From Adineta ricciae (taxonomy: Eukaryota; Rotifera; Eurotatoria; Adinetida; Adinetidae): a stretch of DNA of 64,000 nt. A program made the translations under genes and the position numbers. The notes beneath the pieces are model-generated. The model was not told the DNA's origin, made no database searches, and saw nothing but the letters and a program-made list of their open reading frames with translations. The first letter of the stretch is position 1; every line of letters starts with the position of its first letter. The stretch is from contig CAJNOJ010000011.1 in NCBI GenBank assembly GCA_905250025.1, positions 501,287-565,286 on the forward strand, written 5' to 3'. Below are positions 34,851-45,254 of this stretch, in pieces.

Positions 34851-35972
34851 CTAAACAACATAACTATTTCCTTGCTTGTTTGCACCATTTGCACGTCGAA
34901 TAAAAGCTTCTTCACCGTCCGATGCATTATCAGCTCGACGAATGAACGCTTCTTCTGGGATTGAATCATCGGCACGACGGATAAATGCGTGTTCGTTATC
35001 ATCGTCAGTTTTACGAATAAACGGTTGTTCACCATTGGTCGTCTTACGTGTGAATGCAGGCTCATCTTTTTCACCATGTCGAACGAATGGTTGATTAGGA
35101 TTTCCCACATGACGAATGAATGTCTTTTCATTATTGTTTCTCTTCGCTTCGGTGATGAAATAGATTTCAAAGAGAACAAAACCAACTAGAATGAAAAAGA
35201 AAAGATTATCCTATTGAGTCGATTCTGGAATTAAAGATATTTTACCAGTGAAGAACGATGAGATCATCGCAGCCAACGTACAAATATACGACCATGATAA
35301 AAATGTATAATCAGCTCGTGGCATCCATTTACCCGGAAGAGCATCAGCATAGATACCAAAGATTAATACGGTAAGAAAGTTGAAAAACCCTTAAAAGTAA
35401 CAATATGAAACCTTTTCACGAAATTCATCCAGTGATCTCGACTTACAAGCACATGCACCTAGAATAGCACCGACAAGCATCGATCGGCGCGATAAACGGT
35501 ATCGTGTTATAGCAACAACAATCAATGCAACACAGCAAAGAATGTTAAATATTAAACCGAAACATGCGAATGTTTGTACAGCAATAAACCATGCTGAACA
35601 AAAAAAAACCCAATCAAACAAATTTCTCCTTACATGACAATCGACATACGTGGTGTTAAGATTCCATCATTTCGTAAGCCGTTATATTCACGTGCAAATA
35701 ACCACCAACATCCATAATAAACTTTTCCCCAATAGTTCTTTGGATTACGAAAGCCAGCAATACAAACTTGCCAAAGTCCCAATTTACGGAATGTCGTATC
35801 GCCAACACTGAAAATGAATCATCCAATCAAAATAAGACGTTTGAATGAATGTTTACCGTGGCCAAATCTGAATCCAATACGGTGTTGAAAAGCCGAGAAA
35901 ATTGCAAACTAAGGAAAAGATGGTGAAGAACAACGCACTTCCCATCCATAGTTTCTCGGAACGTTTTAACAT
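34851..35972 (-). CDS. Claudin-like membrane protein with a repeat tail and PDZ-type C-terminus
   Basis: About five exons give roughly 300 aa. TM1 (SALFFTIFSLVCNFLGF) leads to STPYW, then the loop signature LGLWQVC with a following cysteine (YYGCWW), which is the W-GLW-C-C pattern of claudins. TM2 (FGLIFNILCCVALIVVAI), TM3 (MLVGAILGACAWFFNFLTVL) and TM4 (ICTLAAMISSFFTVGFVLF) follow. The cytoplasmic tail (about 90 residues) contains seven copies of a short unit with core x-F-(I/V/T)-R-(R/K/H), best copies EEAFIRRADN and EHAFIRRADD, and ends -SYVV. Vertebrate claudins end in YV and use it to bind PDZ scaffolds, so an epithelial junction role is likely. It lies 141 bp downstream of SSR2 on the same strand. 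Confidence 0.8.
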
Positions 35973-36113
35973 CTCGATCTAAAACAATGATATTTTCAAT
36001 TAGATTCTCTTTTAAGATGCTTCGCATAAATAACTAATAAACAACAATCACCGTATACAAAGACAACAAGAAAACAGGCTAAGAATGAGAAAGAAATCAT
36101 GTTCTATTGAGCT

Positions 36114-36905
36114 TTTTTCGACGATTTCTCTTTGGTCACAAGTGCTTCATATTTGCTTTTACTTTTAAACCAAAGAAAGAATGGAAACACAATGCAAGGA
36201 CTAGCCATAGCGGTGAAAAGTAACCAATCAATCTAAATCAAAACCAAACAATGCCTGGCGTCTTGACCAACATCGATAAACTCTTACAATATGTGACGAG
36301 AAACGTCGGTCATATTCTCGACTGGTCATGATATAAACATCGCCGAATTCCGACGAATAAGTTTTCTATAATTAAAGAAAAATCTTTCTTTTCCTCGAAA
36401 TGCAAGCTATCGTCTTACTTGAACATCAGTATTCTTTTCACTTTTTTGGTAAGTTACAATTGCATATGTACTATTGCTAATTCCACTTTGTTTGGGTTTG
36501 AGAACAACAATATGAGTTAGGTTTGTTCCTCTAAGCAAAACATAATTCGAATAGTTCAGATAAAATGAATTCATGATCTTTTACGCGTTGAGTCGTTCCC
36601 ATTTTGCACTCAATGTGCCAACAAGTAACTCATATTGATCTGCAGGAAAACTGTGCGCATCATTGAGATGAATGTTGTAAACCGTTCTAAACATACCAAA
36701 GAAAAATCGGTTTTCATAGTTCGGCTCTTTTCACTTACGTCGGTCCTGAATTGTATAAGCCATATTTAATAGTGAATTCTTTATTTTGTACTAGAAATCG
36801 GTTGATCGTTTGTTTTGTTACAAACAAAAATGATTCTTCATCGTCCGTTTGACCCAACGCCACTGACAGAATTGCCAAGAAAACTACTGATCTTTCAAAG
36901 AACAT
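36114..36905 (-). CDS. SSR2: Translocon-associated protein subunit beta (TRAP-beta)
   Basis: About five or six small exons give roughly 190 aa, the length of human SSR2 (183). A cleavable signal peptide (FFERSVVFLAILSVALG) is followed by a lumenal beta-sandwich: NRFLVQNKEFTIKYGLYNSG matches [20 protein letters not shown], and SFPADQYELLVGTLSAKWER matches [34 protein letters not shown] and REYDRRFSSHIIDW follow. One membrane helix (LLFTAMASPCIVFPFFLW) and a short Lys-rich cytosolic tail end the protein. TRAP sits beside the Sec61 channel in the ER membrane and assists translocation of secretory proteins. Two or more NxS/T sequons in the lumenal part fit the glycosylated family. Confidence 0.92.
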
Positions 36906-37242
36906 TGTTAAGTCGAAGAGGTGTTAAATATTGAAGGACAAAGTGATTGTTGAAAAGTTTATTTCAACCACGTAAACAAAATGTCTATCGATAATCGGTC
37001 AATAGAAATGCAATTAATTTATAGATAAAAATATCGAAATAAATCAATCAAACATTGTTTTTCTATTCAGAAAAATCATTCCAGATAAGTTTTATACTTA
37101 TAGATGTCGCTGCAGAGTTAATTACCTGTAATCGTTGCTCTCGACGTCGTTTTATTATCGGACTGTACCGTCTGTCAAATCAAGTTTTCAATGATTCTAA
37201 TTCCAAATACACAAATACTTCATATCTTAAACAAGAGAACGT
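36906..37242. other. Bidirectional promoter region, SSR2 / nuclear receptor
   Basis: 337 bp between divergent starts. A short frame at 37055-37252 overlaps the receptor start and shows no domain. No specific element is recognised. Confidence 0.45.
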
Positions 37243-38334
37243 ATGGACGTAGATATTCTGAGTTCAGAAAACGCGAAGTGTTTAATTAACAAAAGTATCA
37301 AATCATCCGGTTTAACATGTTTAGTATGCGGTAGTCCAGCCACCGGTTTTAACTTTTCGGTGATCACCTGCATGTGTTGCAAAGCTTTTTTTCGCCGCAA
37401 CGCTTTGTATGGTTTACATTCGTATCAATGTCGTTACTCAACGGGAGAATGCACAATCAATATGCTGACACGTCGTGATTGTTCGTATTGTCGATTGAAA
37501 AAATGCTTTCAAGTCGGGATGAAAAAGGAGCTGATTCTTACAGATGACGTCAAACGATTGAAACGTGAAAAGATTCTCGCCAATAGAAAATTAACTATAT
37601 CCAATGGTCTTGACCTATGTGCATACAAGAATTTTCTAAGTGGAGATGATTCCATTCTCTTACGAAATATCTCGAATGTTTATGAAGAACATTGTCGCTT
37701 GCCGATTATGTCGTACGAAAAACGTGAATATGAACTTACTTGTCAACAGCCTCTGAAGACTCGGATCAAATCTCAACATTACCTTGAGTCATTTCAAAAA
37801 CATTGTTCTTCGTTGAACAACTTCTTTCAACATTTACCTGATCTACAAGAATTTTCTCCTGACGAACAAAAAAGACTACTTTCACATAATTCGCGATTTC
37901 TAATGCGACTAAATTCAGTCGAAACTCTCGACGATTCGTTTCCGCTATGGGGTGCAGCGCGTCTTCTAATCGAAATTATGTACGGCAAATCAATCATGGA
38001 CAATGTCGATCAGTGTCTACATCAGGTTCGCTTTTACCTCAACGACTCACGATGTACACAACTAATGTTAATCGTTTTACTCTTTTCAACATCGATCAAT
38101 TATCAGGGAAATCTAAATACGCTAGTTCTGTACAAGCTTCAGGAGAAGTATGTGCATTTATTATGGTCGTATTTGGAACGACGATATGGATCGGTGGGTG
38201 CCTGTGAAAAGTTCTCTTTAATCATCCGCTATTGCCTTCGTTTGCAAGCGATTGGTCATTTAATGGAAGTGAAAATTCATGATGTTCAATGGCAAGACAT
38301 TCTCCTCTCCACACAAAAAATAAATATTGAGTGA
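37243..38334 (+). CDS. Divergent nuclear hormone receptor
   Basis: Intronless 363-aa protein. Residues 26-95 form a C4 DNA-binding domain: CLVCGSPATGFNFSVITC, CMCCKAFFRRN, then QCRYSTGEC and RRDCSYCRLKKCFQVGM. All eight zinc-binding cysteines are present. The P-box is CMCCKA rather than the common CEGCKG, and the second finger has six instead of five residues between its first two cysteines. A basic extension (KRLKREK) follows. The ligand-binding part is short and divergent but includes a plausible helix 3-5 region (PDLQEFSPDEQKRLLSHN). Rotifers have many lineage-specific nuclear receptors, and no named orthologue is recognisable. It would act as a nuclear DNA-binding regulator with unusual half-site preference. 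Confidence 0.88.
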   Translation: MDVDILSSENAKCLINKSIKSSGLTCLVCGSPATGFNFSVITCMCCKAFFRRNALYGLHSYQCRYSTGECTINMLTRRDCSYCRLKKCFQVGMKKELILTDDVKRLKREKILANRKLTISNGLDLCAYKNFLSGDDSILLRNISNVYEEHCRLPIMSYEKREYELTCQQPLKTRIKSQHYLESFQKHCSSLNNFFQHLPDLQEFSPDEQKRLLSHNSRFLMRLNSVETLDDSFPLWGAARLLIEIMYGKSIMDNVDQCLHQVRFYLNDSRCTQLMLIVLLFSTSINYQGNLNTLVLYKLQEKYVHLLWSYLERRYGSVGACEKFSLIIRYCLRLQAIGHLMEVKIHDVQWQDILLSTQKINIE

Positions 38335-38340
38335 CACAAA

Positions 38341-38346
38341 AATAAA
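38341..38346 (+). terminator. Polyadenylation signal of the nuclear receptor gene
   Basis: AATAAA shortly after the stop codon, in the 198-bp gap before FLCN. Confidence 0.5.
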
Positions 38347-38532
38347 TTCTTTTCTTTTTCAAACGAATTTTATTTTTATATTATGATTAAAGTCATCTTT
38401 TTTGTTTTCAGATACGAATAAAAGCGTTTGCAAATGTTTTCTTGTTGAAATACTGAACAGAATGGCTCGTTTAGCTTTTAGATGAATGCTGTGTTCGATA
38501 TAGTCATCTCGGTTTAATTTTTCTATGTTTTT

Positions 38533-40521
38533 ATGAATGCTTTATGTGCACTACATCATTTCTGTGATCTACATGGACCGCAAACGCTATTATGTACTGA
38601 AGGAAGGACTTATATTCAGGACTACAATGACAATGACAATGAAGAATTAAAAACCTACTATTCACAATTTATGAACGCAAAAAGTCCGCAAGAAAAGACT
38701 CAATGTCAAGTAACTATAAAAATATTTAAGTTTCTATTCATTATGAATAAACTTCTGCTTTTTCCATAGTCGTGTACATTGTCAAGTGAAGGTGTGGTGA
38801 TCACTACGACCGATTATTCGCATCACATGCAATATGTCTCGTCCTCGTCAACACCGAATGCTGAATTATTCAAAACTATTCGTCATGCTTGCGTTCGAAG
38901 TTTGACTATTGAAGTAAATCTCATTCGAATTCATCAATCGATTTGTATTCATGTACTTGTTGCGTTCATCATTAGAAACCGACCGACAGCGAACATCCAA
39001 TAGTGTTTGGTGATGATCAAGGTGGTTATTGTTTATCGTTTAGTTTTGTTTGTAAAGACTTCTACGCACGTGGAAGTCAACGTCGTTACTCATTGTGTTA
39101 CTTATGTCCTGATAAATACCATCTTTTATCTGTTATGTGTTTTATCGAGAAATGTATGAAGCAAATTATCTTTTGGTTACAGTATGATGCTAGTCAAACC
39201 TACAGCCATGAAGAGCAGATTCAGGTGAGCGCGAAACGTCATGGAATTATTACCGCAACTTCGGTACGTCGTGTGTTACCTTGTCAACCGGTACAGCGTA
39301 TGCTTAGTGATATTGTTTGCGATTCGAAATTAATCTATCGGGCTCATGCGTTGTTCGTCTGGATACTTCGAACGACAAATTCAGCTATTCAAGAGTCACT
39401 GTTCGAAGCTTTACCTGTACAAGAACGAATAGGTAGATGAAAACGTTAAGTGTGATCATATCGTCCTCATTCCGATTCTAGGCGGTGTTCACAACCAACA
39501 AATAGTAAAATATCGATCGGAAACAACCGACGATTCGACTGATGTTGACAATGATACTTACAATAATAGTAATTCGGATGTTGATGACGATGATGATGAT
39601 GACTACGATTCATTAGAATATCATTTCGCATCTTATGGATTTCAAGCGCTACGACTATTTCGAAAATTTATTATGAAACTGGATAATCTAAAGTATCTAC
39701 ATTATATACTATTCAATTGGCTAACTGGTAATCAACTCATCATAAAGTATCAGAATAGAACTGAAGATAAAGATTTTATTCGAGCTTTCATCAGTGTTTT
39801 TCGAGTAAGGATGATCAAAACGAACAAACGATTTGACTAAGACTAGAATTTTCTAGTTACTTTTACCCGACAATTGTTGTCATTTGATGGAAACAACTAG
39901 TCAAATAGCGTCGTGCACAGCAAATCTTATCCTACTCGATATGGATGCATTAGTAACGACAGCTGATGATTGTCAACAGTATACCGATAAATATTCAATA
40001 GCAATTCGGATTATTTTCGATTCCTCTGATGAACAAATACACCTTGTCGAATTGGAAACACAGCCATCAGAAAAATTCGATCGGATCAGTAAGTTTGATT
40101 AAATATTCCGTGAAGTCGTCTTTACTTCCTACTTTAACAGATATATTCCCAACGTATGTGAAAGTACTCGTGGACTTATTAACTGACAGTCATTTAGATG
40201 ATGATACTTTAGAAGCAATTATCATACAACAAAAGAACAAATACTTGAAGTGAGATATGGAAATAACTGTCGACAGTATAGTGTATGGACGTTTGTTTTA
40301 GTAAAGCAAAACTCTATTTTCAACTTGGTCGGTGTCCAATTGCGTCGTTTTTATCGATGAATGAACATCAACAAATGAATATATTGAAAATTACTAATCC
40401 AAACGATTTGTTGATTATTCGATTTTGGCAACGCGGACTTTCATCTGCATATAAAAATCAAATTCGTATGATGAAACAAGATGACAATCAACAACGAAGT
40501 GTCCAGTATCAAAAGCAGTGA
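38533..40521 (+). CDS. FLCN: Folliculin (GATOR/Rag GTPase regulator)
   Basis: Seven exons (38533-38709, 38770-38913, 38976-39432, 39482-39804, 39857-40088, 40141-40249, 40302-40521) give 553 aa; human FLCN has 579. The start MNALCALHHFCDLHGPQTLL matches [48 protein letters not shown] and HACVRSLTIE match the longin domain. The DENN-like C-terminal half includes LKYLHYILFNWLTGNQLIIK, corresponding to FRMLAWHVLMGNQVIWK, and RFWQRGLSSAYKNQI, corresponding to KFWMTGLSKTYKSHL. An acidic linker (DVDDDDDDDYD) separates the halves. Folliculin with its FNIP partner is a GTPase-activating protein for RagC/D at lysosomes, controlling mTORC1 and TFEB. The conserved arginine finger cannot be confirmed without an alignment. 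Confidence 0.95.
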
Positions 40522-40900
40522 TAAAAGAGAATCTCTTTCAGTATTATCTGCGCATTTAACTCACCTTTTCTCATGTTTCTACTCAAATCTAGAACTTCTT
40601 TTTTATGTCTCGAATTCTTTTGAAATTAGATCTGTCTTTCGTTTCGCTATGCTTCTTATTGTTCGAACGAACAAAATCCTTTGTGTATACTATAGATTTG
40701 ATCGAAATAAACGTACATCAATTCATGTAAACAGAGCACAATGATGTACCTCTTTTAAAACTACTTCGAACAACAAGTAATCTAAAGGTTAACAAGGTCT
40801 CGAATACCTATTAATCACTTGTTTTTGTTTTCTACCTACGCGATGAGGGTATATATATATGTGTATGTTATGCTAGCCATCGCACAGGTATCACCTGGAG
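40522..40900. other. Intergenic region, FLCN to SDR gene
   Basis: 379 bp, AT-rich, containing a TATATATATGTGTATG stretch at 40850-40866 about 40 bp upstream of the SDR start that could serve as a core promoter. No gene. Confidence 0.45.
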
Positions 40901-41841
40901 ATGTCTTCAATAGACGAAAATAATTGTAAAGCAATGAATGGTTGGTTTCAAGTTCTACAAGAGAAAGTAGTTTTTATTGTTGGCGCTGCCGGTGGGATTG
41001 GCTCGGCTATTTGTCAAGTATGTGTGTCACAAGGTGCTCGAGTAGTTATAGCTGATGTCGATAAAGTAGCTGCCGATCAACTTTTGATGAAACTTCGAGG
41101 TGATAATGAGCAAATCGCTGATCGATTGATCAGTTTACAACTAGATGTTACTGATGAGCAAGCTATTGAAAAAGCAGTACAAGCTGTTGTAGACAAATGG
41201 AATACCATTAGTGTTCTGATTAATTTGTAGGTATTCAAAATTGAATTTGAAAAGACAACGCGTGATAGATAAGATACTGTATTTATAATAGAGCTGCTGT
41301 CTTTGTTTTTGGTGAGGTTGAAAACATTTCCGCTGCTGATTGGTCACGAAATTTCGATGTTAATGTTCGTGGCTATGCTCTCTTGGTTAAATACATTGCT
41401 CCTATCATGAAAAAACAAAGATCAGGTTCGATTATTCAGTTTGGTAGTATTAGTGGCGTAGTCGCTCAAATTCCTTTTCTTCCCTATGGTGCTGACAAAG
41501 CCGCTGTTATACAAATGACTAAAAATCTAGCAGCAGATCTCGGTGCATTCAATATTCGATGTAACTCAATATCTCCCGGTTTAGTTGGTAAGTCATCCGA
41601 AACGTCGTCTTCATCAGACAACCTTATTCGTGTTTTAGTTACACCACCAGTAGTTACTTTAGCAACGGCAAATGGACTTTCTATCGAGAATTTTACTCAC
41701 AATATCGTCAAAGATCAATGTCTAAAACGAGCAGCTTTGCCAGAAGAGATAGCTAATTTAGTTGTCTTTCTTGCCTCAGATCTGTGTCCGTTTATCACCG
41801 GTGCGAATATCGTTGCAGACGGAGGCTACACAATCGTATAG
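40901..41841 (+). CDS. Short-chain dehydrogenase/reductase
   Basis: Two exons (40901-41226, 41292-41841) give 291 aa, typical for a classical SDR. The Rossmann fold shows the cofactor glycine motif VGAAGGIG (residues 27-34), an acidic residue after the second strand (VVIADVDK) that suggests NAD(H), and LDVTD. The NNAG-equivalent region is restored by the splice as LINLAAV. Catalysis uses Ser in QFGSISG and the Tyr-x3-Lys motif YGADK, both present. The C-terminus is the usual PEEIANLVVFLAS...TGANIVADGG. The substrate is not predictable. Overall resemblance is to the bacterial-type 3-oxoacyl-ACP/sugar-alcohol dehydrogenase group, but such SDRs are also common in animals. Confidence 0.9.
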
Positions 41842-41950
41842 ACAAAGCATGCTCTAACGCAATTTTTATCAATGTTTTTTTTTTAAATAAAATTATAAGG
41901 ATAAAGAAATCATCATGAGTTTCATGTAATGTGTAGTTGTCATTATTGGA

Positions 41951-43015
41951 TTAGACTACTGAAGTATTGGAAATTGAAGGTTCGAGAATGTTTTTTACAA
42001 TGGTAATTCTTGCAGTGAAATGTTCTACGGCTAAACGTTTGACATCTTCACTTTTCTTGTTCCGATCGATTTCGCATCTTGATAGTTGTTCTTTGACAAC
42101 GATCGAAGTGTCCATAATCAGTGTATCGGCACGTGAGAGTCGCTGCAAGGCTTCACCAATCCTGAATCTCATATTCAAATCCGTCCAAATATTGTCGAAC
42201 ATAAGATTGAAAACCAGATTATCTTGTCGTATACGTAAATCAGCAATATGTCTGATGTTGGGAGACACACGTTTGGCTTCATCGATTAGATCTTGTGCGC
42301 GAATCGTCGCATTTCTAGCTCGAGCCAAGTTTGAATTAGCAGCCATATCAGCAAACGAAGATTTGGCAGCTAAGTCGAACGTGTTCATTTTGATCGCATC
42401 ATGCAGTGCATGACGGGCGATGATGATCGACTGATGCGCGCTGTGTAATAATTGAAAAACATTTGTTAAAAGTCGGTGTTGAGTTTGTAAACTTGTTAAT
42501 TGTTCCTGTTGTTTCTTGAGATTTTGTTCCATGAAATCTTCATCGGGATAGGAGGGCGTTTCACCGGAAAAGAAATGTTCTAACATTTCGTCTAACATGC
42601 GCTTAGTTTTGACAAATTCATCATGAGTTATTTGACATTCATGTAAATATTTGGCAGCAGAATGAATTTCCTTCTTCAGCTCGATCAGATGTTCTTCTTC
42701 TTGCTTACATTTTTCGAATTCTTTCAGCCAGACCTTTTCTTGTTCGCCTAATCGTTCTTCTAGTTTACCTTGTACTTTGTACCATACATGTCGAAGTCCA
42801 TGTCCTTTGATAGCCAGTAAACGCTTGTGTTCTCTCTCAGCCGCTGTATTGAATTCGGTGATTTTATCCTGTGTGATTCGAGCATAATTTTGGCAATCGG
42901 CTAAGTAGGTTTTAGCTTCGACAATTCCGGTGTCACTCCATTGAGTATCAGACAAACGATTGAATAAAGCTTGAAATCGTTCGCTTTCTCTCTTTATTGC
43001 TTGTTCAAGCGCCAT
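41951..43015 (-). CDS. Coiled-coil protein of fungal type, function unknown
   Basis: Intronless 354-aa protein, predicted to be almost wholly helical with long heptad-like coiled coils. From memory, several segments resemble a conserved but uncharacterised family widespread in basidiomycete and related fungi: GLRHVWYKVQGKLEERL followed by EKVWLKEFEKCKQEEE, then FFSGETPSYPDEDFMEQ, and SSFADMAANSNLARARNATI followed by LVFNLMFDNIWTDLNMRFRI. No membrane segment or signal peptide is visible. The start ATG at 43015 is used because the upstream in-frame codon is TTG. The lack of introns contrasts with most neighbours and, with the fungal resemblance, suggests horizontal acquisition. The function is unknown. 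Confidence 0.7.
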   Translation of the reverse strand: MALEQAIKRESERFQALFNRLSDTQWSDTGIVEAKTYLADCQNYARITQDKITEFNTAAEREHKRLLAIKGHGLRHVWYKVQGKLEERLGEQEKVWLKEFEKCKQEEEHLIELKKEIHSAAKYLHECQITHDEFVKTKRMLDEMLEHFFSGETPSYPDEDFMEQNLKKQQEQLTSLQTQHRLLTNVFQLLHSAHQSIIIARHALHDAIKMNTFDLAAKSSFADMAANSNLARARNATIRAQDLIDEAKRVSPNIRHIADLRIRQDNLVFNLMFDNIWTDLNMRFRIGEALQRLSRADTLIMDTSIVVKEQLSRCEIDRNKKSEDVKRLAVEHFTARITIVKNILEPSISNTSVV

Positions 43016-43858
43016 GTTCAAATGGAAGTTTGTTTTTTCGAATATGCTCGGAATAGGACGAGAATTCGGCTAAAAATACCTTTGTTTTCCTTTCGTGACA
43101 CTCTCAACAGTCTCGTTTCTACTTTCCTACGATTTGTAATAATTATACAATAATTATCTTTAGGAAGAGATAATTTCATTTTGAGAAACTGCACGAATAT
43201 ATCTTTAGAATAAGCGAATAACAGGAAACCATTTTATCATCGTAGGCGATGAATGATTCAGAGAGCACGACGTCGAAGCGTACATAAACAGACGTTGATC
43301 GAGCTAATTAGGTTATACTCATTGGTAATTACACCCTCCGTTCACTGTAGGAAGGCTTTCATAGAGCTAGCATCAAGATTCAGCTGACTTCTTGCAGTTT
43401 TTTTATGCTGACATGAACTTCATAAATTTCTTATGCGAATATCAATTTTTGAAGAATGACGTCTTCCTCGAGTAACAGTCGGGTACCATCCTTGAATTTT
43501 CTTGCCATTGAAATTCAGCAAATTTTAATATAATATTCTTTTGTTAACAATCTGCTTATTGAATTATTATCATTTGAGACCCTGTTGTACCCGGGTGATT
43601 CTCATAGAGGAAAACAAGTGTCAATATATTCACTTGATGTCAATGACACAAAAGAAGGCTCTTCTTATTCCTTCAAGCGGCAGTACAAAGTAAAAGGAGA
43701 AAACTTATAATGAAAATACGGTGTTACTCGAGTTCCCATCAATTATTTAAGATTTTGTCATTCATTAATGTCGAACAGACTGATTTATGAGAAGACTAAT
43801 CGACCAGGCATTCCTTTGACAGAATTTATTCGAGTCAAAAGTATTTATACAAGAATCA
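43016..43858. other. Intergenic region, coiled-coil gene to GPCR
   Basis: 843 bp with no supported frame on either strand. It contains the promoter of the coiled-coil gene and the 3' UTR of the receptor. Confidence 0.5.
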
Positions 43859-45254
43859 TCAGGTGAAGACGGCTTTTAAAGTCACTTGTTTGCTTGTGCC
43901 GCTTTCTCGAAGATAAGTTTCTCGAAAACAATTCCGAAACATATTAGATGATGCGTAATAGAAAACAAAATTTACTGAATGTGTGATAAGTAAAGGTACG
44001 AGTGAGAAATAGTTCATTGCCTGCCAAAACTTTCTCACTTGATCGTTATCCTTGTAGGATTCGATCATAATTGTTGACATGCAGTTCGGCAACGTACAGA
44101 ATATGAAACTGATCGAGATTGTAATTAGACTAATAGTGATTTGCAACTGCATACCGAGTCTCGGAGGATAAGCTTGGGATGATGAGGTGGATCGACTCAG
44201 AAACCAACGTTTGTGCTCAACAGACGAGATTGATTGCTGGATTGTTACTGGTCGGAGCTCAATTGGATTGAGCGTTTCTTCTTGGTCCGGCATGAGACTT
44301 TCAGATGGAACGTTATCACATTCATCTACTGAGATAAAAAGAATGAATGAATAAATGCAAATGAGTTTTCTTTCGAGATCATAACAAGAACTCACGATCT
44401 GACTGAAGAATTTTATTTTCAACTTGACTTGTATTATTTGTGACAGACACCTGATGTCTCATTTCATTCAATTGTGAATCTCGCTTCTTTTCATATACTG
44501 TTGCTTGATAACATGAAGGTAAATTAGTGAGCGTTTGTTCCATCGGGTTATTTATAATCATCGACGGCTTTTTTACATAATATTTCTTCTTCATAGCCGA
44601 TTTATTTTGACAGACACTGATAACGATAAATAAATTACAAATTGTTATAATTGTAAATGGTATTATCGAATACGATAACAAATAAACGACATTCAACTGT
44701 GGATAGATCTTTTCATACCACGGGTACGCTTTCGCTGTACAAAATCCATTCTTATCGATCGTATAACCGATTAGATAGTGACTGTTGATCAATGATAACA
44801 TCAAAATAACAAGTAAACATACATATTTCGAAACATTAGCTGTGCAATTGTAACGATAGAGAAATAAGCAGGTTGTTGCTAGCAGACGATCGATAGACAG
44901 ACATGCTAAAAGTCCCGCTGATATTTGACATGATAGATAATTGACGAAAAGAATTATTTTACAGCAGATAATACTCCAGTTTAAAATGTAGATTTCCAAT
45001 GTTAATAAAAAAATCAATGGAGCTGTGACAAGGACATAGATCGTATCAAAAATAGCGATGAAGATGAAATACCATTTCGATGATGAACGACTATAGATCG
45101 ACGATTGAAATATCGACACACAGATCCAGTTGGCCACAGGACAGAGAACGACTAGAAGAGGACAGAAGAGTCGCAAAGGCCATAAGGAAAATTGTAGAAG
45201 CCAAGTCGTCGAATCGATTGTAGAATTTGTGGAAACATTCGTCAACAAAGTCAT
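43859..45254 (-). CDS. Rhodopsin-type GPCR, orphan
   Basis: Two exons (45254-44396, 44328-43859) give 442 aa. The N-terminus has three N-glycosylation sequons (NVS, NST, both near residue 6-11). Helices: TM1 LFCPLLVVLCPVANWICVS, TM2 WYFIFIAIFDTIYVLVTAP, TM3 ending LACLSIDRLLAT (DRL variant), TM4 VCLLVILMLSLINSHYLI, TM5 VVYLLSYSIIPFTIITICNL, TM6 LITISISFIFCTLPNC, TM7 LLITHSVNFVFYYASSNMFR. TM7 ends with NFVFY in place of NPxxY. A cysteine before TM3 (IICCKI) and one in loop 2 (GFCTAK) fit the common disulphide. The third intracellular loop is very long (about 110 residues), which often marks receptors regulated by phosphorylation. The ligand is unknown. Confidence 0.82.

Noticed and set aside
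36440-36462. Spliced-leader-like string (AACTTACCAA on the minus strand)
   Set aside because: It lies inside SSR2 coding sequence (AIVTYQKS) and extends no further toward a leader RNA; no SL RNA gene is present.
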